From CAKSQF01 sp963628435 (GTDB lineage Bacteria; Bacillota; Clostridia; Oscillospirales; CAG-272): a stretch of DNA of 64,000 nucleotides. Every line of letters begins with the position of its first letter. Position 1 is the stretch's first letter. Both the position numbers and the translations under genes were made by a program. Below the pieces are notes generated by a model. The model had not been told where the DNA came from. It did not search any database and saw only the letters and a list, made by a program, of their open reading frames with translations. Location: positions 1 to 64,000 of the forward strand of contig CAVGEY010000006.1 of NCBI GenBank assembly GCA_963628435.1, read 5' to 3'. Of this stretch, positions 17,069 to 25,490 are shown in pieces.

Positions 17069-17677
17069 ATGTATTATTATATTTCGGGAACACTCGCACT
17101 GCTTGCTCTTTCCACGGCTGTCATTGACGCGGGAGGTGTCGGCTACAAGCTGGCGATATCGTCAAACACATTCGGAAAACTATCGGGCAAAGAAGGCTCA
17201 TCCGCAAAGCTGTATACCTATTTTTCGGTGCGCGAGGACGCGATGGAGCTTTTCGGATTTGCCGATGAGGAGGAGAAAAAAGCGTTTGAGCTTCTCATTT
17301 CGGTATCGGGTGTCGGCCCGAAAGCGGCGATGGCAATTCTTTCGATAATGTCGCCCGAACGGCTTTCTGCGGCTGTTCTTTCGGGAGATGCCAAATCGAT
17401 TGCGAAAGCAAACGGTGTCGGCGCGAAAACCGCCGCGCGCGTTGTTCTCGAACTTAAAGATAAGATCGGAAAAGTTATCGGCGCCGCAGAAACATCCGAT
17501 TCGGACACCGCAGGCGGTCAGCCTGTCGGAGGCTCGAATTTCGACGATGCGCTTGCCGCGCTTACCGTACTCGGCTACACACGTGCCGAAGCAAACTATG
17601 CTCTGTCATCGATTGACAGAACACTTGACACCGAAGCGATTATACGCGAAGCTCTGAAAAAGCTCATGAAGGCTTAA
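17069..17677 (+). CDS. ruvA: Holliday junction DNA helicase subunit RuvA
   Basis: RuvA binds the four-way junction and loads RuvB. It has an N-terminal OB domain (MYYYISGTL start), tandem helix-hairpin-helix motifs (SGVGPKAAMAIL near 81, NGVGAKTAARVV near 115) and a flexible acidic linker before the C-terminal RuvB-contacting domain. The second ATG (17069), eight bases after AAAGGA, is preferred over the one at 17063. The 202-residue length is standard. Confidence 0.96.
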   Translation: MYYYISGTLALLALSTAVIDAGGVGYKLAISSNTFGKLSGKEGSSAKLYTYFSVREDAMELFGFADEEEKKAFELLISVSGVGPKAAMAILSIMSPERLSAAVLSGDAKSIAKANGVGAKTAARVVLELKDKIGKVIGAAETSDSDTAGGQPVGGSNFDDALAALTVLGYTRAEANYALSSIDRTLDTEAIIREALKKLMKA

Positions 17678-17696
17678 ACGAAAGGTGCTCTCTGCA

Positions 17697-18764
17697 ATGG
17701 CAAATGAAGATTTTGAACTTGACAACAGAATGATGAGTGCATCGCTTTCGGAGAGCGATGCCGACACCGAGCTTACCCTGCGTCCGCAAAAACTTGACGA
17801 TTACATCGGGCAGGCAAAAGCAAAGGAAAATCTCAAAATATATATAGAAGCCGCACGCATGCGCGGAGACATGCTTGATCATGTTCTGCTCTACGGCCCT
17901 CCCGGTCTCGGAAAAACCACTCTTTCGGGAATAATCGCGAACGAGATGAACGTAAACATCAGAATCACATCCGGCCCCGCGATTGAAAAAGCGGGCGATC
18001 TCGTGGCCCTGCTTACCAATCTTCAGGAAAACGACATTCTGTTCATCGATGAGATACACAGACTTCCGCGTATTGTCGAAGAAGTGCTCTACCCCGCAAT
18101 GGAAGATTTCGAGATAGACATTATAATCGGAAAAGGGCCGGCGGCACGCTCATTTCGCATGAAGCTTCCGCATTTTACTCTTATCGGCGCAACCACACGC
18201 GCAGGTCAGCTGTCAACTCCGCTCCGCGACAGATTCGGCGTTGTACTCAAACTTGAGCTCTACACTCCCGACGAGCTGACCATGATAGTCGCAAGATCGG
18301 CTAAAATTCTCGGATTTTCGATAACACCCGACGGCGCAAGGCAGATTGCGCTCTGCTCGCGCGGCACTCCGCGTATAGCGAACCGCCTGCTGAAGCGTGT
18401 CCGCGATTTCGCGCAAGTCAAGGGCGAGGGTATAATCAACCGTGAAATCGCGGTTTACGCGCTTACATCGCTTGAAATAGACGAGCTCGGTCTTGACAAT
18501 GTCGACCGCAGAATGCTCGAAACGATAATCAAAACATACAACGGCGGGCCGGTCGGACTTGAAACGCTTGCGGCGACGGTCGGTGAAGAGTCGGTTACGA
18601 TTGAGGATGTCTACGAACCCTATCTTATGCAGATAGGTTTCTTATCGCGTACCACTCGCGGCAGATGTGCCACAAGGCTTGCCTACGAGCATCTCGGTCT
18701 CGAATACCGCCCATCGGCATCGGGTACGCCGTCAGACGACAGTCAGGTCGGCATATTCGACTGA
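17697..18764 (+). CDS. ruvB: Holliday junction DNA helicase motor RuvB
   Basis: The AAA+ ATPase that drives branch migration. Walker A is GPPGLGKTT, Walker B ILFIDEIHRL, sensor region IGATTRAG, arginine finger region RDRFG, and a C-terminal winged helix follows. About 355 residues, normal. The start at ATG 17697 is preferred to GTG 17685, which overlaps the AAAGG ribosome site. It follows ruvA by 19 bp. Confidence 0.96.
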   Translation: MANEDFELDNRMMSASLSESDADTELTLRPQKLDDYIGQAKAKENLKIYIEAARMRGDMLDHVLLYGPPGLGKTTLSGIIANEMNVNIRITSGPAIEKAGDLVALLTNLQENDILFIDEIHRLPRIVEEVLYPAMEDFEIDIIIGKGPAARSFRMKLPHFTLIGATTRAGQLSTPLRDRFGVVLKLELYTPDELTMIVARSAKILGFSITPDGARQIALCSRGTPRIANRLLKRVRDFAQVKGEGIINREIAVYALTSLEIDELGLDNVDRRMLETIIKTYNGGPVGLETLAATVGEESVTIEDVYEPYLMQIGFLSRTTRGRCATRLAYEHLGLEYRPSASGTPSDDSQVGIFD

Positions 18765-18823
18765 AAATGGACACTACCGACGGAAAAACAACATAATTTT
18801 AATCAAAGGAACTTAATTTCAAA

Positions 18824-19696
18824 ATGTTTACAGCTGACAAATGGACCGATTATCGGCTTATCGACAGCAGCGACGGCAAAAGACTCGAAAGCTGGGGGAA
18901 ATACATCCTGATTCGTCCCGACCCGCAAGTAATATGGACCGACTGCGAAACGTCACCGCTTTGGAAAAAAGCGGACGCATCCTATCTGCGTTCCGAATCG
19001 GGCGGCGGTCATTGGGAAAAGCGCGGCAGCATCCCCGAAAGCTGGACAATAAAATACGAATCGCTTGATCTCACATTCACGGTAAAGCCGATGGGATTCA
19101 AACACACGGGCATTTTCCCCGAACAGGCGGCAAACTGGGAATGGTTCTCAAAGCTCATAAGAAACGCGGGACGTCCGATTAAACTTCTTAATCTCTTCGC
19201 ATACACGGGCGGTGCGACTCTTGCCGCCGCAAAAGCGGGCGCTTCGGTTACGCATGTCGACGCCGCGAAAGGCATGGTCTCTCAGGCGAGAGAAAACGCC
19301 GAACTGTCGGGGCTTGCGAACGCTCCCATACGCTGGATTGTTGACGACTGCCGCAAATTTGTCGAAAGAGAAATCAGGCGCGGCAACAGATATGATGCTA
19401 TTATCATGGATCCGCCGTCATACGGCAGAGGTCCGACCGGAGAGGTTTGGAAACTCGAAGACAATATCTGCGAATTTGTAAGGCTTTGCACCGATGTTCT
19501 GTCCGACAAACCGCTGTTTGTACTGCTGAACACCTACACGACCGGGCTTTCTCCGTCGGCGATGGGATATATTCTTTCGATGACGGTCGGAAAGAAATTC
19601 GGCGGAAAGGTCGAATGCGGCGAGGTCGGGATTCCGGTCGAGAAAAGCGGATGCATTCTTCCGTGCGGTGCTGCCGCAAGGTGGCTGTCGGAGTGA
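18824..19696 (+). CDS. Class I SAM-dependent methyltransferase, RlmI-like (COG1092)
   Basis: The 290-residue protein has the methyltransferase core of the RlmI/RlmK type. The SAM-binding motif is NLFAYTGGATLAAAKAGA (about 126-143), VDAAKGMV gives the acidic loop, and MDPPSYGRGP is the catalytic loop near 195-204. Members methylate cytosine C5 or other positions of 23S rRNA. It lacks the N-terminal PUA domain of RlmI, so the substrate is uncertain. It follows ruvB by 59 bp. Confidence 0.85.
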   Translation: MFTADKWTDYRLIDSSDGKRLESWGKYILIRPDPQVIWTDCETSPLWKKADASYLRSESGGGHWEKRGSIPESWTIKYESLDLTFTVKPMGFKHTGIFPEQAANWEWFSKLIRNAGRPIKLLNLFAYTGGATLAAAKAGASVTHVDAAKGMVSQARENAELSGLANAPIRWIVDDCRKFVEREIRRGNRYDAIIMDPPSYGRGPTGEVWKLEDNICEFVRLCTDVLSDKPLFVLLNTYTTGLSPSAMGYILSMTVGKKFGGKVECGEVGIPVEKSGCILPCGAAARWLSE

Positions 19697-19698
19697 CG

Positions 19699-19873
19699 GC
19701 AAAAGACTGACCGAAAGGGTTATGGCGGATAAATAACCGGTATAATTTCGTGCGGCGCAGAAAAAGGGCGGCCGCAGGAAGCAATCCGAATAACGCAAAA
19801 GACTGACCGAAAGGGTTATGACGGATAGATAACCGGTATAAATTCGTGCGGCGCAGAAAAGGGCGGCCGCGGG
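19699..19873 (+). repeat. Two tandem copies of a roughly 80-bp hairpin-containing element
   Basis: Copy 1 (19699-19776) and copy 2 (19795-19873) start 96 bp apart and are nearly identical. Each contains the stem GGTTAT...ATAACC, a TATAA box and a GCGGCCGC-type palindrome. Differences fall mainly in the stem loop and at the ends, as expected if the structure is under constraint. The region between the methyltransferase and ecfA1 has no gene; copy 1 has a TATAAT that could be a -10 box. Confidence 0.7.
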
Positions 19874-19910
19874 ATTGTGTTTTTTCATCCGTCCGAAAAT
19901 AATTTCAAAC

Positions 19911-20783
19911 ATGGCTTATATTGAAATAAAAAATCTGTGTTTTAACTACACCGATGATGACGGCAGGCCCGTCCCCGTAATAAAAAATCTCGATTTCGAA
20001 ATTGAGCGCGGTTCGTTTACCGCAATCCTCGGACGCAACGGCTCGGGAAAATCCACACTCGCAAGACTGCTTTCTCTTGTTCTTGAGCCGACATCGGGCA
20101 GCATTACGATTAACGGGATTCAGGTTTCCGACGATATGTCCGACGATGATGTCATGAATATCCGCAGATCGCTGGGCATGGTCTTTCAGAATCCCGACAA
20201 TCAGCTGGTATCCACCGTCGTTGAAGAAGATGTTGCGTTCGGCCCCGAAAATCTCGGTCTTCCGCCGGATGAAATTCGGCGGCGTGTTGACGAAAGTCTT
20301 GCCGCCGTATCAATGAGCGAATATGCAAGATTTGCCCCTCACAAGCTGTCGGGCGGTCAAAAACAGCGGGTTGCGATTGCGGGAATTCTCGCGATGATGC
20401 CCGACTGCATTATTTTCGACGAATCAACCGCCATGCTCGACCCGATGGGCCGCCGTGATGTGATGAAAATAATGAAAATGCTGAACCGCGAGAAAAAAAT
20501 CACAATAATCACAATCACTCACAACATGGAGGAAGCGGTGCTTGCCGACAGAGTTGTGGTCCTTGATGACGGCAAAATCAAGATGGACGGAAGTCCGAGC
20601 AGAATATTTTCACAGGTCGACCGACTTCATTCGATGGGACTCGCCGTACCGCAGTCCGCCGAACTGATTTACAGGCTGAAGTCGCATAATCTGCCGCTTC
20701 CCGCAAATATTATCGATGAAAAATCGGCCGTTGACGCGATTTCGTCACTGCTCGGCAAACCCGAAATTCAATCGGAGAACTAA
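19911..20783 (+). CDS. ecfA1: ECF transporter ATPase EcfA1
   Basis: One of the two ATP-hydrolysing subunits of the energy-coupling-factor module that powers uptake of vitamins and metals through interchangeable S components. Walker A is GRNGSGKS, Q-loop QNPDNQL, signature LSGGQKQR, Walker B IIFDEST and switch His in ITHNM. The start at ATG 19911 matches the family start, MAYIEIKNLCF, but I see no clear ribosome site. ecfA2 follows after 6 bp and ecfT overlaps ecfA2. Confidence 0.95.
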   Translation: MAYIEIKNLCFNYTDDDGRPVPVIKNLDFEIERGSFTAILGRNGSGKSTLARLLSLVLEPTSGSITINGIQVSDDMSDDDVMNIRRSLGMVFQNPDNQLVSTVVEEDVAFGPENLGLPPDEIRRRVDESLAAVSMSEYARFAPHKLSGGQKQRVAIAGILAMMPDCIIFDESTAMLDPMGRRDVMKIMKMLNREKKITIITITHNMEEAVLADRVVVLDDGKIKMDGSPSRIFSQVDRLHSMGLAVPQSAELIYRLKSHNLPLPANIIDEKSAVDAISSLLGKPEIQSEN

Positions 20784-20789
20784 TCAGAT

Positions 20790-21686
20790 ATGCAGAATTC
20801 ATCAGATAGCCGCAGTATGACGGCGGTTGAGCTTTCCGATGTAAGCTACAGCTACGGAAAGGATACCGTATTCTACAAAAAAGCGGTTGACCGTGTATCG
20901 GTATCAATAAAAAAATCAAGCATAACCGGAATCATCGGACACACGGGATCGGGAAAATCCACTCTTGTTCAGATGATATGCGGACTGTTGAAACCCGAAT
21001 CGGGCAAGGTTATGCTTTTCGGTGAAGATATATTCGCCGACAAAAAGAAGGCGCAGTCGGTACATTTCCGCGTCGGACTCGTATTTCAGTATCCCGAATA
21101 TCAGCTGTTCGACGAAACTGTTGAAAAGGACATTTCATTCGGCCCGAAAAATCAGGGACTGCCCGAAAACGAAATAAAAAAACGTGTTGCAGAGGCGGCG
21201 GGATTTGTGAAACTCGAACCCGAACTCATGGAGAAATCTCCGTTTGAGCTTTCGGGCGGTCAGAAGCGACGCGCGGCGATTGCCGGAGTTATGGCAATGC
21301 GTCCCGAAGTGCTGATACTTGACGAGCCCGCATCCGGTCTCGATCCGATAGGGCGCGAGACGGTATTCGGCGGACTGCTCGAATATCGCGAGAAAACGGG
21401 TGCTACCGTCATAATCGTGAGCCACTCGATGGAGGATATGGCGCGCTATGCCGATGATATTATCGTGCTGAGCGGCGGCAGGGTTGCCATGTCGGGCGAC
21501 AAGGCTTCGATTTTCGGACGCGCGGATGAGCTGTGTTCGATGGGCCTTGACATACCCGAAATAAGTTCGATTATGCGAATGCTCAAAGCGCGCGGATATG
21601 ATGTTTCGGACAGAATCTTCACCGTTGAGGATGCCGAAAAGGAAATTTTACGGCTTGCGGAGAAAAGAGGTGGCATTCATGCTTAA
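20790..21686 (+). CDS. ecfA2: ECF transporter ATPase EcfA2
   Basis: Second ATPase of the ECF module. Walker A GHTGSGKS, Q-loop QYPEYQLF, signature LSGGQKRR, Walker B LILDEPASGLDP and switch His in VSHSM. The 298-residue length and the typical C-terminal extension are normal. It overlaps ecfT by eight bases. No substrate-binding S component is encoded nearby, so this is a general (group II) module. Confidence 0.95.
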   Translation: MQNSSDSRSMTAVELSDVSYSYGKDTVFYKKAVDRVSVSIKKSSITGIIGHTGSGKSTLVQMICGLLKPESGKVMLFGEDIFADKKKAQSVHFRVGLVFQYPEYQLFDETVEKDISFGPKNQGLPENEIKKRVAEAAGFVKLEPELMEKSPFELSGGQKRRAAIAGVMAMRPEVLILDEPASGLDPIGRETVFGGLLEYREKTGATVIIVSHSMEDMARYADDIIVLSGGRVAMSGDKASIFGRADELCSMGLDIPEISSIMRMLKARGYDVSDRIFTVEDAEKEILRLAEKRGGIHA

Positions 21687-22506
21687 GGATGTTACCATAG
21701 GTCAGTATTTCCCCGGAAACTCAATGCTTCACAGACTCGACCCGAGAATGAAGCTCATTCTGTCGATTTACTATATCGTTATCGTATTTCTCGCAAAAGA
21801 CATCATTACGGTTGCCGCTCTTACTCTTCTGGCGTTTGTATTGGCTCCGATCGGAAATATTCCGATTAAAACAATAACAAAATCATTAAAACCGCTTCGG
21901 TTTATACTGATTATTACATCATTTTTCAATATTTTCTGGCATGAGGGAGAGCATCTGCTTTTCGAGTTCAAATTCATACACATTTACGCCGAGGGCATTG
22001 TATATGCCGCGCTTATTGCGCTCCGTCTTATTGCGCTGCTTGTCGGCTCAAGCGTCATTTTGACATACACCACATCTCCGAGTGCGCTTACGGACGGAAT
22101 AGATCAACTTCTTGCTCCTCTGAAAAAGCTGCACGTCCCCGTTCACGAATTTTCGATGATGATGACGATTGCGCTGAGATTTATCCCGACGCTTATCAGC
22201 GAAACAGATCAGATAATGACCGCTCAAAAAGCAAGAGGCGCAAATTTTGAAACGGGATCGCTCATTTCGCGCGCAAAAGCGCTGCTGCCTGTTTTTATTC
22301 CGCTTTTTCTGTCATCGGTCAGACACGCGGGAGATCTTGCCACCGCAATGGAATGCCGCTGTTATCACGGCGGCGACGGCAGAACACGCATGAACAGGCT
22401 GAAATTTCACTTATCCGACTATGCGGCGCTCATACTTATGACTGTTCTCTGCGCTGCGGTAATCGCGATGCGTTTTGTGAATTTTCCCTCGATACTCTGT
22501 CTTTAA
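21679..22506 (+). CDS. ecfT: ECF transporter transmembrane subunit EcfT
   Basis: The membrane scaffold that couples EcfA1/EcfA2 to S components. About 275 residues with five or more hydrophobic segments. The coupling motifs contain Ala-Arg-Gly in QKARGANF and a related region further on (TAMECRCYHGG). The start is ATG 21679 behind AGAGGTGG, inside the end of ecfA2. Confidence 0.95.
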   Translation: MLKDVTIGQYFPGNSMLHRLDPRMKLILSIYYIVIVFLAKDIITVAALTLLAFVLAPIGNIPIKTITKSLKPLRFILIITSFFNIFWHEGEHLLFEFKFIHIYAEGIVYAALIALRLIALLVGSSVILTYTTSPSALTDGIDQLLAPLKKLHVPVHEFSMMMTIALRFIPTLISETDQIMTAQKARGANFETGSLISRAKALLPVFIPLFLSSVRHAGDLATAMECRCYHGGDGRTRMNRLKFHLSDYAALILMTVLCAAVIAMRFVNFPSILCL

Positions 22507-22554
22507 TAAAGGAAATGTTTTTAACGGTCGCATAAGCGGCACAAGGTGATTTAT

Positions 22555-23334
22555 ATGAAGCTTCTTCTGACAGCAGCGTATGTGGGAACAAATTTTCACG
22601 GATATCAGGCTCAGCCCGGTCTGCGGACCGTTCAGGGAACTTTTCAGGCGGCACTCGAAAATCTTTTCGCTCAGAAAATACTGCTTACAGGCTGTTCCCG
22701 TACCGATGCCGGCGTTCACGCAAACATGTTCTGCATGACTGCCGAAACAATCGGTGATGCCGTCTTTCCCGCAATTCCGCCCGAAAAGCTGCCGCTTGCC
22801 ATTTCTCCGATGCTTCCGCCCGATCTTACTCTGCTTTCCGCGATGCGGGTAGATGACGACTTTCACGCGCGCTATGATGTTCTGTATAAGCAGTATGTCT
22901 ATCTTATATTAAACCGTCCTGTCAGAGATCCGTTTTATGCCGACAGAGCGTGGCACTGTCCGACAAAACTTGACATCGGACTGATGAACACGGCATGCCG
23001 ATATTTTATCGGGAAGCACGATTTTTCGGCTTTCATGGCGCAGGGCTCGAAGATAACCTCGACCGTGCGCGACATAAAAGAGTTTTATGTCGAGCGCGAC
23101 GGCGACATCGTCAAAATTTCGGTCTCCGCCGACGGATTTCTCTACAACATGGTCCGCATTCTTGCGGGAACACTTGTTTCGGTATCCGAACGAAAAATCG
23201 AAGCGGAATCCATTCCCGAAATAATATTATCAAAAGATCGCAGGCGGGCGGGTGCCACTCTTCCGCCGCAGGGGCTTTATCTTAACCGCGTTGTCTACCG
23301 CGACGGTGCATTTCAAAATCGAAATCGGGAGTAA
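22555..23334 (+). CDS. truA: tRNA pseudouridine(38-40) synthase
   Basis: TruA isomerises uridines 38-40 in the tRNA anticodon arm. The catalytic Asp lies in GCSRTDAGVHA near residue 50, and the family motifs YVGTNFHGYQ at the N terminus and LYNMVRILAG near 202 are present. About 259 residues, normal. ATG 22555 with AAGGTG upstream is preferred to GTG 22546. It follows the ecf genes, a common Firmicute arrangement. Confidence 0.96.
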   Translation: MKLLLTAAYVGTNFHGYQAQPGLRTVQGTFQAALENLFAQKILLTGCSRTDAGVHANMFCMTAETIGDAVFPAIPPEKLPLAISPMLPPDLTLLSAMRVDDDFHARYDVLYKQYVYLILNRPVRDPFYADRAWHCPTKLDIGLMNTACRYFIGKHDFSAFMAQGSKITSTVRDIKEFYVERDGDIVKISVSADGFLYNMVRILAGTLVSVSERKIEAESIPEIILSKDRRRAGATLPPQGLYLNRVVYRDGAFQNRNRE

Positions 23335-23389
23335 AACCGATTTTGACCTTTCTCCGTATAATTCCGAAAAGAGGAGGTAGCTGTCAGCT

Positions 23390-24772
23390 GTGAAAAATCC
23401 GAAAAACGACAAAGAAAACGAAAATCAGAACAATAAAAGCGGCGGCAGCCGTTCTCTGTCGACAAAGACCGATGCGCCGCTTACCGTTTCAGAAAACAAG
23501 AAGAAAAAAGAGCGCAAGGACAAGGACAAATATCTTCTCACTCAGAACGAGGTCGAAAACATCTACGTTCTTCCGCCCGACGATCAGCAGCTTATCGAAG
23601 AAACACGTGAGCTGAAAAACAGCTATTATCTTTCGGTTTCTTCAAAATTCCGCATTGCGACATGGATAACCGTTGTTCTGCTTGCGGCATGGCTTGCCGT
23701 GATGTTCTTTTCATACCGTGATGAGATAACAATAGAAAATTTTCGTTTTCTCATGCGAAATGTCAATTTCAAGATAGAATCCGATTCATCATCGGCAGAC
23801 GATGAGAAATGCGGCATTATCTATACCCGTGACGACAGCCGCGTATTTGCTCTGTATAAGGACTATTTTGCGACGGTCGGCAGCGGCAGGCTGATAATCT
23901 GCGACAATTCGGGAAACAAAGCCTACAACGAAAAACTCGATTATTCATCGCCGGTTTTGAAAAGTTCAAGCAATTATCTCTTATGTTTTGACCGCGGAGG
24001 CGACGATTACTCGCTTTACACCTATTTCAACAACATCGGCGAGATGACATCCGATTATCCGATTACCGATGCCGCCGTATGCGATGCGGGATATTATGCG
24101 GTTGCGACACGCGATCAAAGTCACTATTGCGTTGTAAACGTTTACAACGACCGCCTGAAGCTGATACAGAAAATCAGCAAGAACAAATACTGTGTTTCGG
24201 TTGACATAAATCCGGACGGTTCGGAGGTACTTGTAACCTCCTTTTCGGCAGATGATGACGGCTTATCGTATGCCGAAATCGCCGTTCATCCGACAGATGC
24301 GACAGAGGCGCGTTTTACACTCGATTTTGAGGGCGTAATCCCCTATGAGGCAAGGTATTTTTCCGACGGTTCGATAATTCTTGTCTGCTCCGACGGAGCG
24401 AGATTCATATCGGGTGAGGGCAAGCTCGTCAAATTCTATTCGTTTGACGGCGGCAATATCGAAAAATATGATATAGGGAGCGGATGTCTTGCCGTCGTAT
24501 GCACCGACACGGTCAACAAAACGGCATCCGTGATAAAGACGATAACATCCGACGGCGAAAACTCGGTATCATTTGTCGGAACCGCGGTAATCTGCAGGGC
24601 TTTCGATGATTTTTCTGCGGCGATTTTATCCGACAAGGCAGTCATTTGCGGAAGCGACGGTGAGAGTTCGGAATATTCGGTCGCCGAAGCCGCCGATATT
24701 CTATTCAAAAACGGCCGTTTCTACATCTGCTGTCCCGACAGGATTATTTCTTTTGCCGACGGCAATATATGA
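23390..24772 (+). CDS. DUF5711 single-pass membrane protein
   Basis: The 460-residue protein has a lysine-rich, disordered cytoplasmic N terminus (1-85), one transmembrane segment (about 88-110) and a large extracellular part of repeating beta strands that looks like a propeller. This is the plan of the clostridial DUF5711 family, whose function is unknown. The next gene encodes a CvpA-like membrane protein, and the two probably share a transcript. The start is GTG with GAGGAGG about 12 bases upstream. Confidence 0.75.
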   Translation: MKNPKNDKENENQNNKSGGSRSLSTKTDAPLTVSENKKKKERKDKDKYLLTQNEVENIYVLPPDDQQLIEETRELKNSYYLSVSSKFRIATWITVVLLAAWLAVMFFSYRDEITIENFRFLMRNVNFKIESDSSSADDEKCGIIYTRDDSRVFALYKDYFATVGSGRLIICDNSGNKAYNEKLDYSSPVLKSSSNYLLCFDRGGDDYSLYTYFNNIGEMTSDYPITDAAVCDAGYYAVATRDQSHYCVVNVYNDRLKLIQKISKNKYCVSVDINPDGSEVLVTSFSADDDGLSYAEIAVHPTDATEARFTLDFEGVIPYEARYFSDGSIILVCSDGARFISGEGKLVKFYSFDGGNIEKYDIGSGCLAVVCTDTVNKTASVIKTITSDGENSVSFVGTAVICRAFDDFSAAILSDKAVICGSDGESSEYSVAEAADILFKNGRFYICCPDRIISFADGNI

Positions 24773-24845
24773 TACGGCAAGGAGCCATAACTGCCGTACG
24801 GATACGGCGAATCGCTAATTTTCGAAAATATTCGGAGGAAATTCA

Positions 24846-25403
24846 ATGAGCATGATTCTTGATGCGGCGGTAATCGTCCTGCTTGTTCTCGTTACATATC
24901 ATTATGCAAAAAAAGGGATAGTCAAGGTACTTGTCGGAATAGCGGGATTTATTGTCTCGCTCGCGGCGGCAACCGTATTTTGCCGTCCTGTCGGCAATTT
25001 TATACATCCGTTTATTGCCGAAAAGGTTGACAAAATAGATGCGAGTGAGTCGCTTATCAACAAATTCGCATCGGCTGTTCTCGGCTCGTCTGCGGTTGCG
25101 ACCGTAATCGCGTTCGGCGTTCTGTTTCTCGTATGTCTGATTATCTGCAAGCTGGCCGGTCTTTTGATTAACGACATCGCCGAACTGCCGGTACTTTCCG
25201 ACATCAACCACTTGGTCGGCGGAATTCTCGGATTTGCGCTCGGTTTCGCGTATGCCGAAATCCTCAGTCTCGTTCTTTTCTGCTTTTCGGAGTATCTTAT
25301 CGGAACATTCGACTGGCTTACGGCAGAGGCTTACGAAAGCTCGCTTATCGCAAAATGGATGTTCGAAAACAACATATTCACCTATGTATACAGCATGATT
25401 TAA
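24846..25403 (+). CDS. CvpA family membrane protein
   Basis: A 185-residue protein with four predicted membrane segments and the glycine/alanine-rich pattern of CvpA, a protein tied to colicin V production and envelope homeostasis in other bacteria. CGGAGG lies six bases before the start. Its place after DUF5711 is recurrent in Clostridia as far as I recall. The molecular role is not established. Confidence 0.75.
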   Translation: MSMILDAAVIVLLVLVTYHYAKKGIVKVLVGIAGFIVSLAAATVFCRPVGNFIHPFIAEKVDKIDASESLINKFASAVLGSSAVATVIAFGVLFLVCLIICKLAGLLINDIAELPVLSDINHLVGGILGFALGFAYAEILSLVLFCFSEYLIGTFDWLTAEAYESSLIAKWMFENNIFTYVYSMI

Positions 25404-25490
25404 TCTGTATTACATCAATTCACTTGATTTGATTGATTTTATGATGTCCGATTACGAGGACAGTTAAAATCATCTGAGGGGTTATTATCT

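Noticed and set aside
25404..25490. CtsR operator before the ClpE-like gene
   Set aside because: No GGTCAAA-type tandem heptads are present.
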